Part shown: piece after piece, positions 51,181 to 58,561 of the stretch
Layout of the letters: each line of letters starts with the position of its first letter
Numbering within the stretch: the stretch's first letter is position 1
NCBI GenBank assembly: GCA_019421345.1
Contig: JAHZFL010000002.1
Span: 6,727 to 70,726 of the forward strand
Length of the DNA: 64,000 bases
Origin: Roseburia sp.
GTDB taxonomy: Bacteria; Bacillota; Clostridia; Lachnospirales; Lachnospiraceae
Direction of reading: 5' to 3'
Position numbers and translations under genes: made by a program
The notes under the pieces: generated by a model
Database searches by the model: none
What the model was told of the DNA's origin: nothing
What the model saw: the letters and a program-made list of their open reading frames with translations, nothing else

Positions 51181-51386
51181 CTATCACACCGCTCACACGA
51201 CATACTTGTTTTTATTGTATGCGTCAAAAAACACGCCGCCACTGGACAAAACGCCTCCACCTCCTGCCAAAACAGGCGAAAAGAGAGCTTCTCCCGAAAC
51301 ATTTCCCGCCATATTTTTGCATATACTGTTGATAGCTTTACACTGCCATGCAAAATGGGACAGTACAAAAAAGGAGTATGTAATTT

Positions 51387-53234
51387 ATGTGTGGAATTTC
51401 CGGTTTTTGTAATTTCGATCAGGATTACCTTATGAAAAAGCCGCTCTGGGAGGAGCGGCTGACAAACATGCGAAAAACGCTCTCGCACCGCGGAAACGAC
51501 AGCAGCGGACTGTACCTCTCTAACCATGTGGGACTCTCTCATGCCCGCCTGAGCATCCGCGATCTTTCCAACGGCACGCAGCCAATGGTCCGTACACATC
51601 AGGACCGTACCTGTGCGATCGCCTACAATGGAGAAATCTATAACACAGACGAACTGATCCCGGAGCTGACACGCGCGGGCTACGCCTTTGAGAGTTCTTC
51701 TGACACCGAGGTGATCCTCTATTCCTACATGCACTACGGCACAGACTTCGTCCTGCGCCTGAATGGGATTTTTTCCTTCGCCATCTGGGATGCACAAAAG
51801 GAAATGCTTCTTCTCTACCGTGACCGTGTCGGCATCAAGCCTCATTTTTATGCAGTCACGGAACATACGCTGCTCTTTGCCTCCGAGCCGAAGGCACTCT
51901 TTGCCTACCCGGGCTTCTCTCCCTCTATCACGCTAAAGAGCCTGCAGGAGATTCTCGCCATCGGTCCGGCGCGCACGCCCGGCTGCGGTGTTTTCCAAAA
52001 CGTCTTTGAGGTACTGCCCGGACATTATCTGACCTTTACAAGAGACGGTCTCAAGCAGCACCCGTATTGGGACTTAACCAGCGTTCCTCACACCGATCCC
52101 TATCATGACACGGTGGAAAAGGTCAGCATTCTCGTACGCGACGCCGTCCGCAGACAGATGATCTCCGACGTTCCCGTCTGCACGTTTCTCTCCGGCGGCA
52201 TTGATTCCTCCATTGTCACGGCAATCGCATCTGAGCAGCTGCGCCGGGAGGGAGAAGAACTTCACACCTTCTCCTTTGACTTCACGGAAAATGAAAAATA
52301 TTTTCAATCAAATGCTTTCCAGCCGGAGCGCGATCTGCCCTATGTCAACCTTATGAAAGAGAAGCTCGGCACTGCGCACACCTACCTGGAATGCGCTCCG
52401 TCCACGCTTGTCGACACACTTGAGACTGCCGTAGACGCCAAAGACCTTCCCGGCATGACAGATGTGGACGCCTCACTTTTATATTTTTGCTCCCTTGTCG
52501 CCAAGCACAATAAGGTTGCCCTGACCGGGGAATGCGCCGACGAAATCTTTGGCGGCTATCCGTGGTTTTACCGCAAAGAGCTTCTGGAGCGCGATGGATT
52601 CCCGTGGGCTGCCGATATGAGTGCACGCACTGTTTTCTTAGATGAGGAGCTTTGCGCCTCCCTTGATCTTTCTGCCTACTCCCATGCACGCTACGAGGAT
52701 ACGCTTGCACAGGTGCCGCTTCTTGCCGGAGAGACGGGAGAAGAAAAAAAGCGCCGGCAGGTCGCATACTTAAATATCAAATGGTTTATGCAGACCCTGC
52801 TTGACCGCATGGATCGCACGAGCATGTATTCCGGTCTGGAAGCGCGTGTACCCTTCGCAGACCACCGCATCATGGAATATGTGTTTAATGTACCGTGGGA
52901 AATGAAATACAGAAATGGCGTAGAAAAAACACTGCTGCGCGACGCCTGTGCCGACCTGCTTCCGCCGGAGCTTTTGCACCGCAAAAAAAGTCCTTATCCA
53001 AAAACCTATCATCCGGAATATGAGACACGTCTGGCAGAGCGCCTCCTTGCGATCATCAATAACCCGAACGCACCGCTTACACCGCTCATTGATAAGAAGA
53101 AGGCGCAAGTCTTTATCGCTTCACACAAAGAGCTTGGCAGACCGTGGTTCGGACAATTAATGGCAGGTCCGCAGCTAATGGCATATTTTATCCAGATCAA
53201 TTACTGGATGGAAAAATATCATTTAAGTATTTAA
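51387..53234 (+). CDS. asnB: Asparagine synthase (glutamine-hydrolysing)
   Basis: A 615-residue enzyme that makes asparagine from aspartate, ATP and glutamine. The N-terminal glutaminase has the nucleophile Cys2 (MCGISGFCN) and AYNGEIYN; the synthase half has the ATP loop FLSGGIDSSIV and the segment LTGECADEIFGGYPWF. Slightly longer than the E. coli enzyme. ATG follows AAAAAGGAGTATGTAATTT. The 206 bases upstream, shared with the divergent subtilase gene, show no T-box or confident promoter. The 137 bases downstream show no gene. Confidence 0.96.
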   Translation: MCGISGFCNFDQDYLMKKPLWEERLTNMRKTLSHRGNDSSGLYLSNHVGLSHARLSIRDLSNGTQPMVRTHQDRTCAIAYNGEIYNTDELIPELTRAGYAFESSSDTEVILYSYMHYGTDFVLRLNGIFSFAIWDAQKEMLLLYRDRVGIKPHFYAVTEHTLLFASEPKALFAYPGFSPSITLKSLQEILAIGPARTPGCGVFQNVFEVLPGHYLTFTRDGLKQHPYWDLTSVPHTDPYHDTVEKVSILVRDAVRRQMISDVPVCTFLSGGIDSSIVTAIASEQLRREGEELHTFSFDFTENEKYFQSNAFQPERDLPYVNLMKEKLGTAHTYLECAPSTLVDTLETAVDAKDLPGMTDVDASLLYFCSLVAKHNKVALTGECADEIFGGYPWFYRKELLERDGFPWAADMSARTVFLDEELCASLDLSAYSHARYEDTLAQVPLLAGETGEEKKRRQVAYLNIKWFMQTLLDRMDRTSMYSGLEARVPFADHRIMEYVFNVPWEMKYRNGVEKTLLRDACADLLPPELLHRKKSPYPKTYHPEYETRLAERLLAIINNPNAPLTPLIDKKKAQVFIASHKELGRPWFGQLMAGPQLMAYFIQINYWMEKYHLSI

Positions 53235-53371
53235 ATACTTCCGCGGAATGTTTCCTGCGAAGCGTTTTACCGATCGGATCACGAATGGCTTCGTGCACTT
53301 GAAACAACTGTTATCAGACTTTGGGAACTGCCCTTATCACTAAAAAAACGGCAATTTGAAACGGAGGAGGC

Positions 53372-53929
53372 CTACTGCCCTTCCTCCGCGCCATCTGCCG
53401 TTCTTCTTTGTCCGCAGAGCCTCCATGCAAAAAGCGCACAAAGCGTTCCTACGACCGCACCGCCGAGCACGTCCGTCGGGAAATGGACCCCCACATAAAG
53501 ACGGGAGAACGCGATCAGGACAGCAAGCGTCATCGCAGCAATCCCCGCCTTTTTCGGGCACATTAAAAAAATGACGACCGCTGCGGCAAATGAGCATGCC
53601 GTATGACCCGACGGAAACGAAAAATCGCTCTGCGCCTCAATGATCCTATGTAGTCCCTCTACCACCTCATATGGTCTGGTGCGTGCCAAAGCATTTTTTA
53701 GGACAATGTTGGTGGCAAGCAGATTAAAAATCATCGAAACCGCCATAACTACGCCTACACGCCTTGTCCTCGTCAAAAGCAGCAGCACAAACGCACCTGC
53801 AATCCAAATCCAGCCACTGTCTCCCAAATGTGTAATAAATTCCATAAACGGCGTCAACAGATCATTGCGCAGATGCGCCTGGATCCACAAAAGCACCGGT
53901 CCTTCGATTTTTATCAGCAGTTCCTCCAT
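53372..53929 (-). CDS. PAP2-family membrane phosphatase
   Basis: A 185-residue membrane protein with the three phosphatase motifs: KNALARTRP, FPSGHT and SRLYVGVHFPTD. Five or six helices. Such enzymes dephosphorylate undecaprenyl pyrophosphate or phosphatidate; the substrate is not determined by sequence. ATG follows GGGGAGGAGCAAG. It faces asnB convergently. Confidence 0.92.
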   Translation of the reverse strand: MEELLIKIEGPVLLWIQAHLRNDLLTPFMEFITHLGDSGWIWIAGAFVLLLLTRTRRVGVVMAVSMIFNLLATNIVLKNALARTRPYEVVEGLHRIIEAQSDFSFPSGHTACSFAAAVVIFLMCPKKAGIAAMTLAVLIAFSRLYVGVHFPTDVLGGAVVGTLCALFAWRLCGQRRTADGAEEGQ

Positions 53930-53977
53930 CTTGCTCCTCCCCGTCAAGTACTTTCTTCCGAACTATTTGCCGCTTAC

Positions 53978-54006
53978 ATTATATCATTCACATCTGCGTT
54001 TTTCTA
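53978..54006 (-). promoter_or_regulatory. Candidate promoter of the PAP2 gene
   Basis: TAGAAA (complement 54001-54006), 17 bases, TATAAT (53978-53983) on the minus strand, about 50 bases before the start. Confidence 0.45.
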
Positions 54007-54025
54007 TCTCTATTTTCGTCTGCCC

Positions 54026-55315
54026 CTACTGCGGCCCTGTCAGCACCTTATTGAGCACATCCGCCAACGGTACCATTGCGTTCATCGCCTCCTGCACCGT
54101 GTTGGTCTGCGCTCCCACCTCCACGAGAAGCGTCTTTGGACAATAATGCATATTATAGCGGTATCCCTTTAAATAAATCCTCCTTGTAAAACCCGGATAA
54201 TATTCCGCAGCCTTTAGCTGCATCTGGAAGGACATCGCGAGATTATCTGCAATATAAGGGTTTGCCAGATAATCGATGTTTCCTGTCTTTGTCGTCCGGC
54301 TTAACCCGTTAAAAAACATCACCTGCGCCATCTGCATACCGCCGATGTTTGTCACAAGCCTTGTCGTCTCCGCCACCCCGTCGCGATGCAGATCGATCAC
54401 GACCTCGATGCTTGGATTTTCTGCCAGAAGCTGCTCCAGTGCCGGTCCTGCCTTAGAATACGCGTGGTCTCTGTCGCCAACATCATACTCCCCCTTATGA
54501 TGGATGACATTCAGTCCATACTGTTCCGTTAAAAGCTTCGTCAGATAATCGCCCACCCCGACGACCGTATGGGAGGGGTCGCCCGGCACCGAATCGGCGT
54601 ATCCCTCCTGCGAGTGCGTGTGGTAAATTAAAATCTGCGGCGTTGAAGCGTCGTGAGACAAACGCAGATCCTTCCCAAACAGCGCGTCCGCATTCAACTG
54701 ACTGCCGTCGATCGTCGTCGTGCTGTCTGCCTGATAAAAATTCTGCATCAGATAATCAAAATCATTCAGTTTTTCCCTCGCATACGTTACCTGCTTTGTC
54801 TGTGCGCCCGGTAAGCCTGTACCAGTTTCAACGGCAGGCTGCTCCTGCGGCTGTACCTCCGGCGGCTGCGTCTCGCCCGCATTCCGCCCCGCGTTCCCCT
54901 CCGCAATGCCCGTCGCCTCGGGCGTCTCTCCTGTCAGTACAACCTCGCCCGTCTCGCTGTCCACATAATTTTCATCCGCCGCCTCTCTGGCAAGGATCGC
55001 CTCATAGGAAAGCTCACTCTCCACCTGCGTCTCATAAAACGCCGCCGCTTTCGTCTCCTCCCCCAGCAAAAAGAAATGGCTGATGACACTCTCCCACGCG
55101 GCTGCCGTTTCCTCTCCCGCGGCTTTATCAGACGCCTGTGGCATATAAAAATTGAAAAGCCCCTCGTAGCAGAGAACCTTACACTCATTCGCAAGACGCT
55201 TCAACTGCCCGCTGCCGCCCTGTAAAAACACCGCTATGCAACCGACTCCCAGGATCCATGCGATAGCTGTCCCATTTATTTTTTTCTTCTTTTTAGATTG
55301 ATATCGAATACGCAT
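54026..55315 (-). CDS. spoIIP: Stage II sporulation protein P
   Basis: About 429 residues. A basic N-terminus and one membrane helix (AIAWILGVGCIAVFLQ) anchor it; the C-terminal amidase/endopeptidase domain shows LIYHTHSQEGY and VVIDLHRDGV. SpoIIP cuts septal peptidoglycan during engulfment of the forespore. A Pro/Glu/Gly-rich linker (about 150-190) separates anchor and enzyme. It follows gpr, the usual order in sporeformers. The start is uncertain: ATG 55315 lacks a good ribosome site; a GTG at 55342 is just after the gpr stop. Confidence 0.93.
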   Translation of the reverse strand: MRIRYQSKKKKKINGTAIAWILGVGCIAVFLQGGSGQLKRLANECKVLCYEGLFNFYMPQASDKAAGEETAAAWESVISHFFLLGEETKAAAFYETQVESELSYEAILAREAADENYVDSETGEVVLTGETPEATGIAEGNAGRNAGETQPPEVQPQEQPAVETGTGLPGAQTKQVTYAREKLNDFDYLMQNFYQADSTTTIDGSQLNADALFGKDLRLSHDASTPQILIYHTHSQEGYADSVPGDPSHTVVGVGDYLTKLLTEQYGLNVIHHKGEYDVGDRDHAYSKAGPALEQLLAENPSIEVVIDLHRDGVAETTRLVTNIGGMQMAQVMFFNGLSRTTKTGNIDYLANPYIADNLAMSFQMQLKAAEYYPGFTRRIYLKGYRYNMHYCPKTLLVEVGAQTNTVQEAMNAMVPLADVLNKVLTGPQ

Positions 55316-55343
55316 AACTAACTTTATGCGCCTTGCCCACACA

Positions 55344-56294
55344 TTATGACATGTCTGTAAACGCGATATTTAACCCCTCGGATATCGTAAAGCTCAGCCG
55401 CTTGACAGACTCGTCAATATCCTTTGGCGTGACAAACATGGTGTTTAAACTCGGAGAAAGAAGCTCCCGGATCAATTCATATTTCTCTCCGTCATTCAGC
55501 TCGCTTAAAGAGCTTCCAACCGTCTGAAACACCTCACTCTGCGACAATGCGGTCACAAGATTATACATCGTATCATTAACGATCGTCGCCGCGTCCACAA
55601 CCGTCGGTATTCCGATCGAGATCACAGGCACGCCGAGACTTTTTTCATTTAGTCCATGCCTGTGATTGCCGACACCGCTCCCCGGATTGATCCCCGTATC
55701 CGTCACCTGTATCGTGCGGTTTAACCGCTTGGTGCTGCGCGCCGCAAGCGCATCGACAGCAATGATCAGATCCGGTTTTGTCTCATCGACCACGCCCCGG
55801 ATGATTTCAAGACTTTCCATCCCCGTCTGTGCCATGACGCCCGGAACAATACTGCTGATGCGATTGACCCGTCCCTCGCCAAACGCATACTTTCCATACT
55901 CCTTGATAATATGGCGCGTGATAAATAAATTGTCCGCCACGCGGGGACCAAGCGCATCCGGCGTCACGTCCCGGTTTCCAAGCCCCACCACAAGCACAGA
56001 GCTCTCCTCCTTTGTAAGCTTTGCAAGCTTTCTTATGATTTTTGCGAGCTGAACGGAAATTTCCCTATGATAATCGTCATCCTCCTCATCCATATTTCCA
56101 GCCTCGATCGTAATATACGTTCCCTTTGGTTTTCCCATCGTCTTCGCGCCATTCTCCGTCTCAATCGTCACTGTGCTGACAGTCAGATTTCTTCCGATTT
56201 TTTCTTCCAAAAACTGAACGCCCTTCAGCTCCACATTGTCTTCCTGCATTTTCTCCTGTGTCTCCAATGCAAGGTCGGTACGAATCTGATACAT
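55344..56294 (-). CDS. gpr: Spore germination protease GPR
   Basis: About 316 residues. GPR is an aspartic-type protease that degrades small acid-soluble spore proteins at germination. It begins MYQIRTDLALE, the conserved GPR start, and carries LVVGLGNRDVTPDALGP, IIAVDALAARS and NPGSGVGNHRHGL. The ATG at 56294 has GGAGGAGCAT before it and gives almost no propeptide before RTDLA, as in several clostridia; upstream ATG and TTG codons are possible. It precedes spoIIP and is divergent from rpsT. Confidence 0.95.
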   Translation of the reverse strand: MYQIRTDLALETQEKMQEDNVELKGVQFLEEKIGRNLTVSTVTIETENGAKTMGKPKGTYITIEAGNMDEEDDDYHREISVQLAKIIRKLAKLTKEESSVLVVGLGNRDVTPDALGPRVADNLFITRHIIKEYGKYAFGEGRVNRISSIVPGVMAQTGMESLEIIRGVVDETKPDLIIAVDALAARSTKRLNRTIQVTDTGINPGSGVGNHRHGLNEKSLGVPVISIGIPTVVDAATIVNDTMYNLVTALSQSEVFQTVGSSLSELNDGEKYELIRELLSPSLNTMFVTPKDIDESVKRLSFTISEGLNIAFTDMS

Positions 56295-56435
56295 ATGCTC
56301 CTCCATCATTTGCGCCAATGCTGTGCGCTTTCTCGTTTTCTTCTTAATTTTCCCGCCTTCCCAAAAAATTATCCGCCGCTTTGATGGATTCCTAAAATTT
56401 CTGTTAATTTCTCTGACAAATTTTGACGTTTTCCC

Positions 56436-56464
56436 TTGACACTTTACCTAATATGTCCTATACT
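56436..56464 (+). promoter_or_regulatory. Promoter of rpsT
   Basis: TTGACA (56436-56441), 17 bases, TATACT (56459-56464): near consensus, on the plus strand, with a leader of about 90 bases before rpsT. Confidence 0.85.
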
Positions 56465-56557
56465 AAGCTGGTATGTTTACATTGAACTGTCCGTGTCCGG
56501 CTTTGATGTAGATTTCAATCATGAACAATAACCATAGTAAAATTGGAGGTGTACGGA

Positions 56558-56821
56558 TTGGCTAACATTAAATCTGCTAAGAAAAGAATTTTAGTAACAC
56601 AGATCAAAACTGCCAGAAACAAATCTATCAAGAGCGCGGTTAAGACTTCCATTAAGAAAGTTGAGGCTGCTGTTGCCGCAAACGATAAGGAGACTGCAAA
56701 GACTGCATTAACTTCTGCAATCTCTGCTATCGAGAAGGCTTCTTCTAAGGGTGTTTACCATAAGAACAACGCCGGTAGAAAGGTTTCCCGTCTGACAAAG
56801 CTTGTCAACGAAATGGCTTAA
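56558..56821 (+). CDS. rpsT: Ribosomal protein S20
   Basis: An 87-residue basic protein of the 30S subunit: ANIKSAKKRILV, RNKSIKSAVKTSIKK and the C-terminal GVYHKNNAGRKVSRL. The start is TTG, preceded by GGAGGTGTACGGA; an earlier in-frame TTG overlaps that ribosome site. A TTG start in a highly expressed ribosomal protein is unusual and may limit its translation. A strong promoter lies upstream and a terminator directly after. Confidence 0.96.
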   Translation: MANIKSAKKRILVTQIKTARNKSIKSAVKTSIKKVEAAVAANDKETAKTALTSAISAIEKASSKGVYHKNNAGRKVSRLTKLVNEMA

Positions 56822-56835
56822 TAAAAAGATATATA

Positions 56836-56869
56836 AAAAACATCGGTACCGTCATACCGATGTTTTTTT
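56836..56869 (+). terminator. Rho-independent terminator of rpsT
   Basis: Arms CATCGGTA and TACCGATG around a six-base loop, preceded by A's and followed by seven T's. Confidence 0.92.
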
Positions 56870-56929
56870 ATTTATAAGGAAACTTCGTTTCCTTATAAAT
56901 AAAAATCCTCCGGGGATCGCACTGCGGCG
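56870..56929 (+). repeat. Family 2 repeat: perfect hairpin plus conserved core
   Basis: A 14-base perfect stem (ATTTATAAGGAAAC / GTTTCCTTATAAAT, loop TTC) at 56870-56900, then the core CCTCCGGGGATCGCACTGCG at 56907-56926. The same core and a stem ending GGAAAC/GTTTCC occur on the minus strand at 24960-25018. A further palindrome AAGGAATT-AAA-AATTCCTT follows at 56933-56951, overlapping the end of the tautomerase gene. Confidence 0.85.
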
Positions 56930-56937
56930 AAAAGGAA

Positions 56938-57279
56938 TTAAAAATTCCTTCCATTCCAGCCCCAGTCATTCACACCGTGGTAGGTGACATAAATCCGGTC
57001 ACCCGGAATCCCAAGCTCCTCTCCCAAAATATCACAGATTGCACCTGTCATCTGCTCATAGGCATCGGAGCCTGCACTGCCAAACAGACTCACAGAAACA
57101 TAAGCGCCCCGCTCAAGCCTCTGTCCTCCCATATAAAGCGCGTAATTATCTTCAAATCCAACCATCAGATAGGTCTCTGACTTATTTAACAGACCCACCG
57201 CCTGTCCCAGTCTTGCCCGAATCGCTTCGCGTTTTTCCTCCGTCACCGGCACGGTAATTTTTGAATCAATAAATGGCAT
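56938..57279 (-). CDS. MIF-like tautomerase
   Basis: A 113-residue protein of the macrophage migration inhibitory factor branch of tautomerases. The catalytic proline follows the start methionine (MPFIDSKITVP), and the C-terminal DRIYVTYHGVNDWGWN is close to the DRVYINYYDMN...GWN of animal MIF. Likely role is keto-enol tautomerisation of phenylpyruvate-like compounds; the physiological substrate is unknown. Length equals MIF. ATG follows AAGGAGGGCGTGCGG. Confidence 0.88.
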   Translation of the reverse strand: MPFIDSKITVPVTEEKREAIRARLGQAVGLLNKSETYLMVGFEDNYALYMGGQRLERGAYVSVSLFGSAGSDAYEQMTGAICDILGEELGIPGDRIYVTYHGVNDWGWNGRNF

Positions 57280-57446
57280 CCGCACGCCCTCCTTTTTCAA
57301 AATTCTTCTCATCTATCATTGTACACCAATCACTGAAAAACGCAAGAACAGCTTACGATCGCTTGTCCACAAACACACCTTCGCACATTCCCTCCCGGCA
57401 TAAGCGCATCCCAAGCCGCCAATATCCGCTTCTATATGCCCCCCTC

Positions 57447-58463
57447 CTATCGCTTTGGAGCAGCACTGTATTTTACAAGAAATAATTCCACTGCCATCCT
57501 GTCGTTCATCTGCCCCGTCTTTACCGCCTCCTCCAGCTCCACGCCTTCACGCAGCGCATTTTTTAACTGCTCTGTCGTAAAGTCCTTTGCCTGTGCAAGA
57601 TTACGACGCACTGCAAAGGGCGGTATCCCTGCCTTCTGCGCCATCATCTGCTGTCCGATTCCTTTGGATGCCATATCCCGAATGTGCAAAAGTATCTGAA
57701 ACTGCCTCGAGATCAGATACATGATACGCATCGGCGGTTCCTTTAACGCAAGCAGATCCTCATACAGTGCAAGTGCCTTTTTCTGCTGATGCTCCGCGAT
57801 CGCATGAACCATCTCAAAAATCTTGTTCGTCGTCTGCTCTGTCGCAACCGCATGGACATCCTCTGCCTCAATGACATCCTTCTCAAGCGTATAGCAGATA
57901 AGCTTTTCAAGCTCTCTGTCAATATTCCCCATATCCGTGCCTGTCTTACTCAAAAAAAGCTGCATGACAGGCGCAGTGATATTTTTTCCCTCTTTCTTAA
58001 GACGTGACAAAATCCACCGCGTCAAAAGCTCCTCCGTCTGAGTGGAAAACTCGACGATCCTGCCCTCCTTTTTCACCGCCTTATACATCCTGCTCCGCTT
58101 ATCGACCTCCTCCTCCACAAACAAAAAAAAGGTGGTCGGCGCAGGCTGTGTCAGATACTCTGCCAGCTCCTCACAGGCACTTTTAAAAAAGCCGCTGTTT
58201 TCAATTAAAATGACGCGTCTCTCTGCAAAAAACGGCAGCGTCTCCGCCAGATCTATGACCTCACCTGGATTGATGTCCTTCCCCTCAAATGCCGTAAAAT
58301 TCATATCGCCGTCCATACCGCCCATGAACGAACCGCCGTCCGCCGACGTAAGCGCCGCCTTTAGCTTGTCACGATACTGCTTCTTTAAATAACCTTCCTC
58401 TCCGTAAAAAAGATACATCTGCTTAAAATTTCCTGTTTTAATATCCTCGTCTACTGTCTTCAT
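57447..58463 (-). CDS. holA: DNA polymerase III delta subunit
   Basis: About 338 residues. HolA loads the sliding clamp as part of the clamp-loader. Start region MKTVDEDIKTGNFKQMYLFYGEE, then a AAA+-like fold and the C-terminal segment ALYEDLLALKEPPMRIMYLI typical of clostridial HolA. Length is normal. ATG 58463 is the likely start; GTG codons just upstream are alternatives. Lies 98 bases after comEC, the common order in Firmicutes. Confidence 0.93.
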   Translation of the reverse strand: MKTVDEDIKTGNFKQMYLFYGEEGYLKKQYRDKLKAALTSADGGSFMGGMDGDMNFTAFEGKDINPGEVIDLAETLPFFAERRVILIENSGFFKSACEELAEYLTQPAPTTFFLFVEEEVDKRSRMYKAVKKEGRIVEFSTQTEELLTRWILSRLKKEGKNITAPVMQLFLSKTGTDMGNIDRELEKLICYTLEKDVIEAEDVHAVATEQTTNKIFEMVHAIAEHQQKKALALYEDLLALKEPPMRIMYLISRQFQILLHIRDMASKGIGQQMMAQKAGIPPFAVRRNLAQAKDFTTEQLKNALREGVELEEAVKTGQMNDRMAVELFLVKYSAAPKR

Positions 58464-58561
58464 TCTCCACACCACACCTTTTTGTACTCTTATCTCATTT
58501 TAACACACTGCCGGAAGAAAACTCAATTTATTATAACAAAATTTCAAACAGCCTTGCCCCA

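Noticed and set aside
51181..51386. T-box or other riboswitch upstream of asnB
   Set aside because: No T-box core sequence, specifier stem or terminator could be found in the 206 bases.
51177..51866. A 229-codon minus-strand open frame overlapping asnB
   Set aside because: It overlaps the asnB reading frame and the promoter region and resembles no protein family.
56295..56400. Sporulation sigma-G promoter for gpr
   Set aside because: Motifs near GAATC and GATAAT were seen, but neither box nor spacing matched well enough to report.
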